Assembly (NCBI RefSeq): GCF_021347895.1 | Contig: NC_067115.1 | Coordinates: 8,952,064 to 9,016,063, forward strand | Length of the DNA: 64,000 nt | DNA from: Acanthochromis polyacanthus | Lineage: Eukaryota > Chordata > Actinopteri > Pomacentridae | Reading direction: 5' to 3' | Shown: piece by piece, positions 45,640 through 57,690 of the stretch | Layout of the letters: every line of letters starts with the position of its first letter | How positions within the stretch are numbered: the first letter of the stretch is position 1 | Program-made: the position numbers and the translations under genes | Notes under the pieces: model-generated | The model's input: only the letters and a program-made list of their open reading frames with translations | The model's database searches: none | What the model was told of the DNA's origin: nothing

Positions 45640-45960
45640 TACAGACAAATTCATTCTTCTCTGTGCAAACACAGTTCCTGAATTATTGTTATGTGACTGT
45701 TGGCTGCAAGCCGTGTCACTAATTACTTCATGGTTCCTCTAAAGAGTACAGAATTTCTTTTTCAGAATCTTTGTTGAAATTTTGATGAAAATTTAAAATA
45801 AAGCACAGAGTAAATGTTACTTCAACAAAAGCTTAGGTTTCTCCTACTTTTCTAGTGATTCACTTCAAGGTTAAAACTCTGACTATTCTGTCAGATTTTT
45901 ATAGATTCTGGCTATGACAAATGGTGAAATTTTTGGTATTTTTTAAAGGATAGAATGCCT
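45640..45960 (-). repeat. Dispersed repeat A, copy 6, 5' part (reverse)
   Basis: Continuation of 44300-44740 beyond the SINE: tgcaaacacagttcctgaat, ttatgtgactgttggctg, gtcactaattacttcatggt, and aaactctgactattctgtca. Confidence 0.55.
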
Positions 45961-46423
45961 TTCAAATCTGCAGCAGGTTTTTTTAGGTTCACAAGTTTGA
46001 ATAAGAACAAAACAGCGCAGTAACTGCTGCTCCCTGTGTTTCACTCTCCACATGATGAGGAGAGTCACAGAAAATCTCAAGAATCAGTCTGAAAAAACCC
46101 TCTCACAAATGAAAAGATGCTCAAAACTGATGCTGCCTTTGAGATGTTTCTCTCTGTGAGCTACAGTGAAGCCAAACGAGGCTGAGAATGAGACGGAGGT
46201 GACGGCTGAATCTTCTGTAAGACCCGGAGATATATTGAAAATATATGTCTGTAGCCGGCTAAAGAATTCTTTAGCTTTTTATGGAGAAATAACAGTAATG
46301 TAGACACGGAGGAGAAAAGATTAAAGGCAGAAAATGTTATTTCCACATTCAAATATTGCATATGAGAACTTCACCAATGCTATTTTTTATGAAGTGTACT
46401 TATTCATTTAAAATTTCTCCAAT
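45961..46423. other. Unassigned stretch
   Basis: No feature recognised. Confidence 0.35.
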
Positions 46424-46620
46424 ACACTCCCGGTCAGAAGTTTTAGAATGCCCCAAATTTCCAGTTTTTTCTTGAAATTCAAGTAGTTAAAGTCCAATGA
46501 ATAGTTTGAAATGGTTCAAAGGTAAGTGGTGAAACTAAAAGGAGATTTAAAAACAAAGGTAAGGTTCCCCACAACTGAAAAATAAATGTACATTTTAGAA
46601 TTAACAAAAAGGTCTTTGTC
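46424..46620 (+). mobile_element. Tc1-like terminal fragment
   Basis: Begins acactcccggtcagaagttt then tagaatgccccaa, followed by aaagtccaatgaatagtttg and aaatggttcaaaggtaagtg, the terminal region of a fish Tc1-like family whose ends I recall as cactaccggtcaaaagtttt. Only one end is present. Confidence 0.6.
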
Positions 46621-46765
46621 TTTGAGTTTTCTCTGTGATTGTGCTGTTTCCCATAGAGGTGCTTTATATTGCAGTGAAAATGCTCTATTGTAAGTAAAAA
46701 TGTGGCAGGAGCAAACATAAAATGCCCAGAAACTGCTTGAGGTCAAGCAGTTCTTAATGCAGTTG
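46621..46765 (+). repeat. Dispersed repeat A, 3' block
   Basis: Contains gtgattgtgctgtttcccat, agaggtgctttatattgcag, atgtggcaggagcaaac and gcccagaaactgcttgaggt. It follows directly after the Tc1 end. Confidence 0.6.
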
Positions 46766-47914
46766 TCTAAGGTTTCACGTCAAGTCTGAACTAGTCATGT
46801 CATTAAAACAAACTTCCAGTCATGTGTCAGGTCAAGAAAACTCCAAGTGTGGATGTAACTTGGAGGTCCAACCAAACTACAAAGTCTGAATTCCAAGTCT
46901 CCACCTCTGTTTTCCACAATAGGAACATCCGCTATTTCTCAGCAGAAGCGCGATTCCCCTGTTGTTGCTTGGTTTTTGATTAAAACACCGATGGGGTATC
47001 CTGATATGTTGGTGGCTATGCGAGGCAGGACACACTGCAACACATTGTTAACTGTGCAAAATCACCGGGACTTTTGCTTTTTTCACTGACACAAACAAAT
47101 ATCTGATTCTCTTAGATGAATGACCTTCCAGGAAAAGAAGAGACCGAGCTCTTCGGTCGCTTTTATCCTGCAGGTTTCGTGCAGCTGATTTCTCACCTAC
47201 TTGATTTAACCATCAACAGTCTTTCATGTGGTCCCCAGCTCTTCGTGAGCTGAAAGTCTGCAGCCATGAAATATTAACTGTCTCCCTCCTGCAGCAGTAA
47301 ACCTGGGACCTCGTGGTGGTTTTCAGCTGGATGGAGATTAAAGCGGCCGAGACAGAAATCATACCATACAGAGCAGCACAGGAGACGAACAAAGAACACG
47401 CCCCGGCACTTTGTGTCTCCCTGATTGAAGGTAACATTGTTTGATGCTTCAGGGACACTGAGTGCTCTCGTACAGGTGATCATTGTGTTTGTGTGTGTTA
47501 GTGTGCAGCAGCTGAGGATACCCACGAGGTAATGTGCAGGAAGCCTTTGCTGGAGATTCCGGAGAAGTTTTTCATCTGCATCTGCTCAGCTCTGTCCTCT
47601 GAGTGGAAGTCCCCGGTGGTCTCCTCCTTCACCTCTGCAGAGCTGACACACTGTTACCCTCCGAAAGCATTAAGTGTAACTCGAAGCTTTAATCTGCGTG
47701 TCACTGGATGGTGTCCGTTGATATTTTAAGGATGATCGGGGAAATTTGGCAGCTGAAGTGCTGGAAAATGTTTGAAAGTCCAGAGGGTGCAGACAAATCC
47801 TTTCTCATGTTCCATAAGTAGTAAAATGACTTTAGAGCAGCAGAACTTATGTGTGTTGCAGAAGAAATGACAAAATGGCATCACTCGAGGATTATCTGAC
47901 CTGAACTGTTCTTA
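46766..47914. other. Unassigned stretch
   Basis: Includes moderately GC-rich DNA at 47.2-47.7 kb with short frames, none recognisable. Confidence 0.35.
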
Positions 47915-48225
47915 ATGTTACGTAGGGGATCATGAACCCTGCTGTAAAGCTCCAGTGGGACTCTGTCTGAAATGTAGTGTTGGGGGTAAGATCCTGTAGC
48001 TCCACAAGCTCCAAAAGACGACAAAAACTGTATACTACGTACATGTCAGAAAATGTGTTAACAATTAGATGTAGTACCTGGTTGTTCCACCAGGTCAGCA
48101 ACAAAGAGAGGTGTCACTCAGACTACAGGCAGTTCTGGGCTGGCCAGCAGAGAACATTTTCTGCATTTAGCAACCCACAGGAACTATGACAAAGACTTAT
48201 GTGATGCATCAAGACCTCTGGCAAC
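47915..48225 (+). repeat. Dispersed repeat B copy
   Basis: Blocks in order: gctgtaaagctccagtggga, gtctgaaatgtagtg, agctccacaagctccaaaag, gtagtacctggttgttccac, gtgtcactcagactacaggc, gccagcagagaacat, gaactatgacaaagacttat. Matches 58985-59330 most closely. Confidence 0.65.
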
Positions 48226-48444
48226 ACTAAATATATTCTCACTGAACTAGTGCTATCCTTTTCTGACATCTGCATGGCAGTGGATACAAACTAATTATTG
48301 GGCATGGATTGGTGCCAATCACTTTTAAAATGCTGTGATTGACCCTGATCCTGATCTGTTGATAGTAGCTCAGGATGTCCAGAGTATTATATCCAGCGGA
48401 AGATATGTGCACACTCTTTCTGAGGTCTGTCTGGGGTTAGGGCA

Positions 48445-49345
48445 TGTACCACATCCAAAAAACAACCTCCAAGATGGAAAAATGGAACCAAAGCTGAAGG
48501 GTCAAAACTGCAGCTGTTCCTCAAATGTTCACTAGAGGTTGACTCCAAAAAAAAAACAGTAAATCTCCATCGACTCTCATGCTAGCCTTAATTTTGCTGT
48601 TTTAATCACATTTAGGTTTTCTAAACGTTACATTAATGTAACAGCATCCTCCAATGAACCATTTTATTAACTAAATGTACCTATATACACTAACACAACA
48701 CACTTCAGCTGTTTACATGAAAACTCAACAACAAACATCGTTAGCTTAATGCTACATTAGCTTTAATAAGGCTACAACTGAGAAGCTAGCTTGGTTAGCA
48801 TCGCTAATTCACGTTAAAGCTAATATGTACTGGATGCTAACTCTCTTCTCTGGTCAACACTCAATGAAATAAACTCCACCAACATCTGGAGTGCAAAGCA
48901 CACATTATATCTGACACTACAGGTGTTTATAAGTGCATTAAAAGCAGTACTGTTAAGAAAATAAACATTTACTTACAGAACTATAGGAGTCCTTTAAGTG
49001 TCTGCTGGTTAGAATCAGCCGAAGGTAGAAAACTGATTAAAACAAGCCAACAGGCAGAAAAACTGTCTGTGGAAAAGGTTCTACTGCTCCACCAATAATA
49101 AACAAACAGTTATTATATCAGAGTAATCCAAAGGAGGAGAGCAGAGTCTGGGCTGCCTCCTCCAGAGGACCTGTCAATCATTCCAGACCAGACTGTTAAT
49201 CAAGTAGCCCCGCCCCCTGGCTTCGCAAAAAATTAAAGGTTCTATAAAAAATCAATATTGATTTATTTTAAGATCGGCCACCTGATCTGTCATTTTGACA
49301 ATGAAAACTAACGAAAAAAAGTGTATATACAGTCTATGCACAGTA
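48445..49345. mobile_element. Non-autonomous DNA element (teleost dispersed repeat)
   Basis: Starts with aagatggaaaaatggaacc, aactgcagctgttcctcaaa and gttcactagaggttgactcc, and ends with cacctgatctgtcattttga, aatgaaaactaacg and gtgtatatacagtctatg near 49337. I recall this combination of phrases and the tatacagtctatg end from a common teleost DNA repeat. No coding capacity. The left terminal repeat is not visible, so that end is approximate. Confidence 0.5.
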
Positions 49346-51734
49346 CTCTGTTTGGCTCCACACTTGCTGATGATCACTTCCGGTCTCAGGAAATGAAAAA
49401 ACGGACCTTTTTAGTTTCTGTCTCTTACTGATTTTATTTTCTTGTTATTCTAAATGTAAAATGAAAATCAAAGCATTTTTAAAAATTTTGTATATCCATT
49501 TTTAATCATGAAAAGGAAAAATGCCTTGTATTTTAATTTTATTTTTTGTATTTTGAAACGAAAATCAAATAACCACTCGTTTTTTGTTTTTCAATACCCG
49601 TTTCAGAACAGAAATCCAATTACCAGATCCTTACACGGACCTACCTTTCACCGGTGTTTAGTTGCTTAACTTTAACTACACTATTTATATATTTTACTTT
49701 GTATTATAATAACAAACTCAAACACATTACACAACAACTGTGTTGCTGCTTGAAGCAAAAAGAAAACTGGCATCAATTTTCTATGACTCAACTTCAAGTG
49801 AAATCTGGAAACACAAAAATCTTTACTCTGATTAAAGGGTTCCTGGACACAGCAAGGGTTTTTTTGTTTGTTTGTTTGTTTGTTTGTTTGTTTTTTTACA
49901 GTTTTTTAACACACAAACCCTTGTTTGATGCCAATTGAGGATATTACACCACATAAGAAAAGGCTTTTATCACCTTTTAAAAATATATTTTCTTACTGTC
50001 TTTACAAATGATTCCTCAAAGAAACCCTCCCAGTCATTCTAGAATGAGTCATTCTTTCTCAAAATAGAGTATTCAGGTCATCTGATCAAAATTCTTGTAC
50101 TTTCATTCAAAACAGGATCTTAACCAGTTTCTAAGGAATAGAACTAGAAATAACAAAGACACCTATTTGCCTTCTTGTCAAACATTCTGATGAGTAAATA
50201 TGAAGCTACCGCCAAATGCTGGTTAGCTTACCTTCGCATTAAAACAGACTTCCAGCTGCACGAGCACTTTCAAAGCTCACTGAATTGCAAATTGTTTAAT
50301 CTTGCAGTAACTAAAATGTAAAATGACAGCTGGTGGTTATTGAGATGATAGCGATATTTTCTAATTTTAGATTTGTGCCACAATAATCAAGCAAACCCTC
50401 TTAATCCTTTTCGAGTTATTAATTCTGTCCAAGTGGAGTTTTTTGGGGAAATCTGGTTAAAATTACTGTATTTTTTAATGTTGCAGAAAAACGTCATGTT
50501 GCATTGTCAGTGTTTTTCCACGATCGTGCCGCTGCAGTCACTGATAGTTCAGAGTTCATCACTACAAGCGACATTTTTTATGCAGGGATCAGTATAGAGA
50601 TTAAATTGCATTTGCTCTTGGTTTCTCTTCATATGCTTCACTTTTTCTCTGCAGACAGCTTGAACTAATCACATTAATGATGGATTAGTGCCACTGGGGT
50701 TCCTCATAAGCTACTCCAGTGTGTGATGGCATGTCAGTGTGTAAAATTCCTACCATAGATGCTTTTGGGCAGAAGTACAGAGCAGAGCAAGATGTTACAA
50801 ACATATTATATCTTAAATTCCAAATATTTTTGCCTGAGTTTAATATTTAAAGCTTCCCTTCTGTTATTTTTTTAAATCTTTTTTCTTATTAGATGTATTA
50901 CTTTTTAATACTGTTTCTCTTTCTGGGTGATCGTCGTAAGAAGTTTCTGCCAAGGCTCCTCTGCATAAAACATTTTCACTGCCAGGCTAGTACATGATAA
51001 ATGTGTCTGGATGGACCTTTGTAAGGCGACTCTTCTGCTTGTTCCTCTTTGTGAAGGTCAGTCTGTGTCTCTGTTAAGTGGAATATGAGGAGGGGTTGTC
51101 AGAAATCCCTGAGGGGAGTGTGCATGAGAGAGGACCAAGAAGAAGGATTTTTAAATGAGGCTTGAGCTAACCTTGTGTGTGGGGGGATAGAGGGAAAGAT
51201 TTCTGCAGTGTGCAAGCAGCTCAGGTTGTCTCTCTTTGGGACGTCGGAGCAGTAATTGGAAGGTGGGGGCGTTTTGGGAGAAGCCAACGGGAATCGGTTG
51301 GCCTTACCCCACATGGAGTGGAGCCTGTTCACGAGGTCAAATTCTGCTGTGTCAAAGTTTCCCTTTTCTCCCGTGGACGATCACAACATATTATTCATTT
51401 TTATGATTCCGGCATATTTGACTTTAATCAATCTGCTAACATTAATATTGTGTTGCGCGGGCGGCCTATTCATTCAGTCATCAAGTGTTGCTGTGAAAAA
51501 GAAGCTGACAGTTGTTTTTGGTGAAGTTGCAACACTACATTATTAGACTGGAGGCCATTTTATATTTTTAAAAATCTTTAACGATGCATGATTCAGAAAC
51601 AGCTGCTCTACTGGACTGTTTCTGTCAGGACTCAGGATTTTTCACAAAACTACTTCTCTGAGGGCCTCAAACATTTTTCAACCAGTAGCAAGTGTTCGTC
51701 TCAAGTATGTGCTGAGTCCCAATCTTCTTACTGT
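49346..51734. other. Unassigned stretch
   Basis: Apart from the (GTTT)n tract nothing is recognised. A 115-codon frame at 51177-51524 has no recognisable domain. Confidence 0.35.
49865..49894 (+). repeat. (GTTT)n microsatellite
   Basis: About seven GTTT units within a T-rich run. Confidence 0.9.
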
Positions 51735-51830
51735 GGCAACCAGAAGATGTGCTCACTCTCCACGTTGGCAGCAGAGGGCATTGTGGGGGTTTAGACAGTA
51801 AAGGGGCACCATTACAAGTCACCGTAAAGT
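51735..51830 (+). repeat. Dispersed repeat B, short copy
   Basis: Contains tactgtggcaaccagaag, tggcagcagagggcattgtg and ggggtttagacagtaaagg. Confidence 0.55.
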
Positions 51831-51894
51831 TATTATAATCAAGCCAATGTATCTGCTTGACAACTGAATACTCTGCAATGTATTAACAAAAAAA

Positions 51895-53887
51895 ACTAGT
51901 GCTGTCAATGATTCAACTTTTTAATCAGATAAATCACGTTTGCTGTGGGATTAATTTCGATTAATCACGATGGAATATCATTAATTTTCATCTGTATTAA
52001 TCATGTTTCATTTGCATGAGCAACAAACGTCAAGAAAGAAGGGATTACATATATAGGATATATACTGCTCAAAAAATTAAAGGAACACTTTTTAATCGAA
52101 GTACTGCATCAAGTCAGTCAAACATGTTGGAATACTGATCTGGTCAAGTAAGTAACAGAGGCGGTTTTTAGTCAGTTTCAGCTGCTTTGGTGTTTCATGA
52201 AAATATACAAAAAGATGCACTAGAGGGGTAACAATGAGACAACCCGCAGGTGAAGGCTACTGACATTTTTTTTCCTTCCTAATGTTTTCCAGACTGTTTT
52301 CACTAGTTTGCATTTGGCTAGGGTCAGAGTCACTTCTGGTAGCATGAGGCGATACCTGGACCCTACAGAGGTTCCACAGACAGTCCAACTCCTCCAGGAT
52401 GGTACATCAATGTGTGCCATTGCCAGAAGGTTTGCTGTGTCTCCCAAACATAGTCTCAACAGCATGGAGGAGATTCCAGGAGACAGGCGGTTAGTCTAAG
52501 AGAGCTGGACAGACCGTAGAAGGTCTCAACCGATCAGCAGGACAGGTATCTGCTCCTTTGTGCAATGAGGAACAGGATGAGCACTGCAATAGCTCTACAA
52601 AATGACCTCCAGCAGACCACTGGTGTGAATGTCTCTGACCAAAACAATCAGAAAGAGATGTAATGAGAGTGGTCTGAGGGCCCAGTGTCCTCTAGTGCCC
52701 GCTGTGCTCGCTGATCGGCACCGTGCAGCTTCGGTTGACATTTGCCATAAAACACAGGAATTGGCAGGTCCCCACTGGTGCCCTGTTGCTTTTCACAGAT
52801 GAGAGCAGGTTCACCCTGAGCACGTGACAGACATGAAAGGGTCTGGAGAAGCCGTGGAGAACGTTATGCTGCCTGTAACATTGTTCAGCATGACTGGTTT
52901 TGGTGGTGGGTCAGAGATGGTGTGGGGAGGCATATCCATGGAGGGATGCACAGACCTCTACAGGCTGGACAATGGCATTCTGACTGCCATTAGGTATCAG
53001 GATGAAATGCTTTGACCCATTGTCAGACCTACATTGGTGCAGTGGTCCTGGAATTCCTTCTGGTGCACGACAATGCCCAGTCTTATGTGGTAAGAGAAGT
53101 CATGCAGTTCCTGGAGGATGAAGAACTGATGCCATTAGCTGGCCCCTATGCTCACCTGACCTGAATCCAATAGAACACCTTTGGAACATTATGTTTGTTC
53201 CATCAGACACCATCAGGTTGCTCCTCAGACTGTCCAGGAGCTCAGTGATACCCTGGTCCAGTTCTGGGAGGAGAGATCCCAGGACACCATCCGTCGTCTC
53301 ATTCAGAGCTTGTCCCGACATCGTCAGGCTGCATACAAGCACATGGAGGCCATACAAACTACTGAATACCATTTTGAGTTGCTGCCAAGGAATTTCAGAA
53401 AATGGACCAGCCTGCACATCAGTTTTTCACTTTGATTTTGGGGTGTCTTGAATTTAGCCCTCTTGGGGGTTGATAATTTTCATTTCCATCAAACAATGTG
53501 GCTCTTTTCATTCCTAACACATTAACCAGTCCATATCAATGTAATATCCAGTTTGTTTTTCCCCCGCATTGAAATATGTTTTTTCAAAGTGTTCCTTTAA
53601 TTTTTGAGCAGTGTATATATAGATATATATCCATATATAGCATTTGCATTTCCCACTGAGACGACCAACATGCTGTCCAGCGTCTTCCATTTCAAATTGC
53701 TTGTTTCTGCCAGTAACGGATCAACTGCCCATTTGCACATGTGCAAACGGTATTCGCGATGGTAAGTCCACTTGGACAAACTGCCCAAAATTTGTTGCCA
53801 GAGACTTTTCAGGAATTTTGAGTCATTCTGCACTGCAGATGGATTAATTGCGTTGGATTAATCCACATTCACGCATTGACAGGCCTA
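51895..53887. mobile_element. Older inverted-repeat element, split by a Tc1-like transposon
   Basis: The left end gtgctgtcaatgattcaac, then taatcagataaatcac and gattaatcacgatgg, and the right end attaattgcgttggattaat, cattgacaggcct, form imperfect terminal inverted repeats (gctgtcaatga against cctgtcaatgc). The ATTAATCG-rich ends are characteristic of a teleost non-autonomous family. Its body is 52.0 kb and 53.6-53.9 kb, with the Tc1-like element between. No transposase of its own. Confidence 0.6.
52063..53615 (+). mobile_element. Near full-length Tc1-like transposon (inactive)
   Basis: Terminal inverted repeats tactgctcaaaaaattaaag (52063) and, reversed, tacactgctcaaaaattaaa (end 53615), each bounded by TA; 1.55 kb, a normal Tc1 size. 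The transposase reads on the plus strand as a helix-turn-helix part, LDPTEVPQTVQLLQDGTSMC and AIARRFAVSPK (52345-52450), LLFTDESRFTLS with the first catalytic Asp (about 52790-52825), FGGGSEMVWGGISMEG (52900-52945), DLYRLDNGILTAIRYQDEML, LVHDNA with the second Asp (53069), and PDLNPIEHLWN with the catalytic Glu (53173). The last two are 104 bases apart, so a one-base deletion breaks an otherwise DD34E spacing. Other stops and frameshifts exist. It would move only with a trans-supplied enzyme. Confidence 0.9.
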
Positions 53888-53944
53888 AAACACGTTTCTG
53901 CTTCATAGCTGTTTCTTAATGGCATGTAGGTAATCACAAACCTT

Positions 53945-54210
53945 GTTGTAAAACACTGTCGGTCACTGTCTGAAGGGTAATGTGGAGATTGTAGATTGTA
54001 TCGTGTCTTGACGATACAATCTTGGCTTGTCCTTGTAGATTAGCTGTAGTACCCTGGTTGTCCACCAGGTGGAGCACCTTACTGTTTACCACTGTAGTGA
54101 CCAAGGATGTGGTTACTCAGACTACAGGCAGCTAATGTTGGCAGTAGTATGGGTTTAGCTAGCAACAGGCACCATGACAGAAACTTCTGTGACACTTTAT
54201 GACTTCCTTT
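53945..54210 (+). repeat. Dispersed repeat B copy with an internal hairpin
   Basis: Contains gtagattagctgtagtaccc, ggttgtccaccaggtggagc, cttactgtttaccactgtag, actcagactacaggcagct, and aacaggcaccatgacag. A perfect 11-bp stem (agattgtatcg, 53993-54003; cgatacaatct, 54012-54022) with an 8-base loop interrupts the family consensus near its start. Confidence 0.65.
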
Positions 54211-57200
54211 AGCAGGAATTAAGGATTTCTGTCAACAGCTAGGACTATTTTCAAACTCAGGTTACTCCACATTTGGTGTAGTAGTGAGTATTTACAGCTG
54301 CAGGAAACAGAATGCTGAACTGATCTACATTACAGTGCCATTGCCATGTTTATCGTAATGATGTATTCCTACAGAGCCAGTATTTTGCTTTTTGGAGTTT
54401 TCCTTTCTTTGTTACAGACCCTACGAACAGTGCCCAAACCCCTTAAAGTTTTTGTCCTATATTGCTTTTCAACATTGAATTATGGTCAATTTATTTTGGC
54501 TGAGTAGTGACTGGAAAATGTCAAATACAGGCTCTGATAATTAGCCAGGCCAATATTCTGTTGATCCCGGTTATAAATCTGTAAATATTCACAACTATTT
54601 TTTATAGTCTCTGAGTAACAGTGGAGTTCTGTGGAGAGAAGTTAGCAAGCAAAGATTAATTGCTGTTTGGTGGTTTCGTGGGATTTGTTGACAATAAACA
54701 GATAGTTCAGCTAAAAATATCTGCTGTGTTTATTGTCAGGACAGTGGAGACAGATAGATAGTGCTTGCTCTGAAATAAGTGAATAAAACAAATGCAGCAA
54801 AAATGATAAATATATCACTGAGTGACAGAAGCAGATTGAATATATGATATACTGTAGTTTCACTACAATAAATGTTCTATAATGTTTCTTTTATAACAAA
54901 TTTTCCCCTTTTTTTAAAACATTTTTTCTGATATGTGTTGTCACCTTAAAGCACAGAGTCACTAATGTTAGAGCTAAAATTTGTTAACTCTATGTTTTCA
55001 GCAATTAGTTATTTAGAGGATAATTCTATCTAAAACATTTTAAAGGGTCATTCCATCTTAAATCAGTACATTTTTCAAACAATTTATGCTAGGCCGTCTC
55101 TGACGTTCCAAAAGTTTTATAGCACCAAATATGGATATTTGCAAAGATAGTTGTAAGGTTTAGCTTGATAAATCAACTACTTTCTCAGGAACTATTAAAG
55201 ATAAAAGCCTGAAACTTTAATTTATTTTTGTCAGCACGTTATTGATTCAGAATCCGTAATATTAGACAAACTATCTTTTAATGATGGGAGAATTAAAATA
55301 AGACACAAAATGAAAAATTCTTCTTTAAATACATGTTAATGAAAGTTATAACTGATTGAAGTCAACTAGTGATATTTTCTCAACCATGTGTAGCTGCGTG
55401 TCACAATAATACTAAACAAAACAAAGCACATCAAATACTTTTTTAATATTAAATCTTTGGTCAAAAAAATGTGAATACGTTTTATTTTTGTTGAGGTTTC
55501 ATAAGTGATTGGGCAGGGATGACAAGTTCTACAACAAAAATAACAATATTGCTAAATAGCCGAATAAAACAGAGTTCTGGAGTTTGCAAATTTACAGATA
55601 CCATTTCAAATATCATTGTTTATGATTTTTTTAAAAAGTTTCAAGCAAATCAGAGATGGTTGAGCAGAAGGCCACTGATGATTTTAGATGGAATAGCATT
55701 TAAATATGATAGTGTAAAACACAAATCTGTGAGGTGTAAGTATTTCCCCTCTGTCACAACACTGATTGGATGCTCCATAATGCCTCTAATAATCTACATC
55801 AACTTGTCATCTGTTAGCAATAATACTGTTGACACCACAACATGCAGAAGTCTTTAGAAACACATCACATTAGATTGTGTTTTCCTGTATTCTTCCTCCA
55901 CTTCAGCATTTTTGCGTTTCTCTTTATTCTTTGTTCTCTTATGTGCTCTTACTGTGGAGCTCCTCTGTTGGAGGAGAACCCGGGTTCTTCCCTCCCGGCT
56001 GCTTTTGAAGTGTCTCCTTCCTCTCATTGCCTTGTCACCGTTTGCTTTTGCAGCCACTCGGCTTCTGCTTGGCTTCCACTCAGCTGCTGAATCAACGCTT
56101 TGATTCGCTTCCCTCTATCATCTGCCAGTTCTCAGTCCCCAGCCGCCGATCCGAGAAAAAGTTGCTGCTTCTCTGTGCTTTGCTTATGTAATTTGAACTT
56201 ATTTATATGTTATATTATGTAATGTTTTTTTGCTGCAGCAGCACAACAATATCCCTGCCAGTGAGGCTTTATGCAGAGATGAATCATGTGGAGTCGAACA
56301 GTCGTCACGACTAATGAGCGGTGGTGTGTTGGATATAATCATGAGAGCATTCGTCAAGCATTATAGCTGCGCTGGACGACTAGCTAGCTCTCTTGGCCCT
56401 CACTGCTTTGATTTAGCTTGTTGGGATGCAGTCTGCTTATACCAAAGCTCACTCGGCGCCGGAGATTTTTGCTTTCATTTCCCCTAATTGTTGGCTCTGC
56501 TTTAACCGTTTAAATACAACAGATGCCTCATTTGGAGTTACATCTGCAGCCGTGCAGTTTAATGCAACGCCGTCTGTTCAGAACATAACTGGTCTAAGAA
56601 AATAACACCGGTGATGTTATCAGAGAGTCTTAGATTGAGTTTGAAGACAGCAAAGTTGTGACATGTGGTTGGATTTGTAAACTCATGAAACTGAGTTTTA
56701 ACGCTAGATGTGTTACAAAACGTACAGTACATTAGGACTCAGTTTTTTTTGGTGTCTCAGAAACACCAAAACTCATTGGGGCATCAACATGGAACCTCTG
56801 AGGGTGTCCTGAGGTGTTCTGCATGGATCAGGTTTGTTACAACATCTGTCAGTGATACCACTGTCTAAATTAAGATCAGATTTTAGGAGTTTAAAAGCCA
56901 TGTTGTCATGATCCTCAAGGTTTTCTTGCAACCCCATCTTCACAAACTTACATTCCTATACATTTAACAGGTAAGCAGCCTTCTCCTCTATGTTTTTTTA
57001 AAATTTTGCTTTAAAACTAAATTATTTTCTGACCTATGACTTTGTAGGAAAGACCTTCAGTTTTAAAATGGCAGATGCAGCCATAAGGTCCTTCACCCAG
57101 GAGACTAGGGTTCACCAAGACCATTATTGTTATGGTAGATGTCCACTGGATCCATCACTTCAATGCTTCCCTTCATTGACTATGCAACCAGCCATGCAAA

Positions 57201-57535
57201 GTCTTCTGGTAGTGTCACAATTTCAAGAAACAAGGTGTTGTGTAATCTGTTTCTTATTTGTGCAAAGTTTAGGTGGCTGATGTTGAGCTAAAATGATAAC
57301 AATATATCACTGCATGATATATTTTTTACTTGAAATGTCTCCAGAAATACATTTTTGAGAAACACTGTTCTGGAAATGTAACCACAAGTTTCCAAACGAG
57401 CCACCATGTTGGTCCTCTGGAGCAGACCGCCTACAAGTGAAGCATTGGTCCAATTGGGTGCAGCTGATATTTCAATCAACCAATTATGTATTAGATGTAT
57501 TTGGACTTGTCACACTGGTGACCCAGAAAATGGAA
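54211..57535. other. Unassigned stretch
   Basis: A 112-codon frame at 55519-55857 is AT-rich and unrecognised. The block 56230-56510 is balanced in composition and appears only once in the window. No gene recognised. Confidence 0.35.
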
Positions 57536-57539
57536 AATG

Positions 57540-57690
57540 GTTGTTTTTTAACCTAAACCGTGACATTTTTTCTTATCCTAACCACGTAATTCGGTGCCTA
57601 ATTTTGAATAACAAGTAAATATTTCGATCGTAGTGTAATACTTTACAAAACCTAACCACATAGTTTTGGTGCCAAAACTGAACCAGAAAG
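57540..57690 (-). repeat. Dispersed repeat F copies (reverse)
   Basis: Two related phrases, cttatcctaaccacgtaatt with ggtgcctaattttg, and aaacctaaccacatagtttt with ggtgccaaaactgaac, are reverse forms of the repeat F block. Confidence 0.5.

Noticed and set aside
51177..51524. 115-codon plus-strand frame
   Set aside because: An overlapping frame of similar length in another phase and no domain suggest chance openness.
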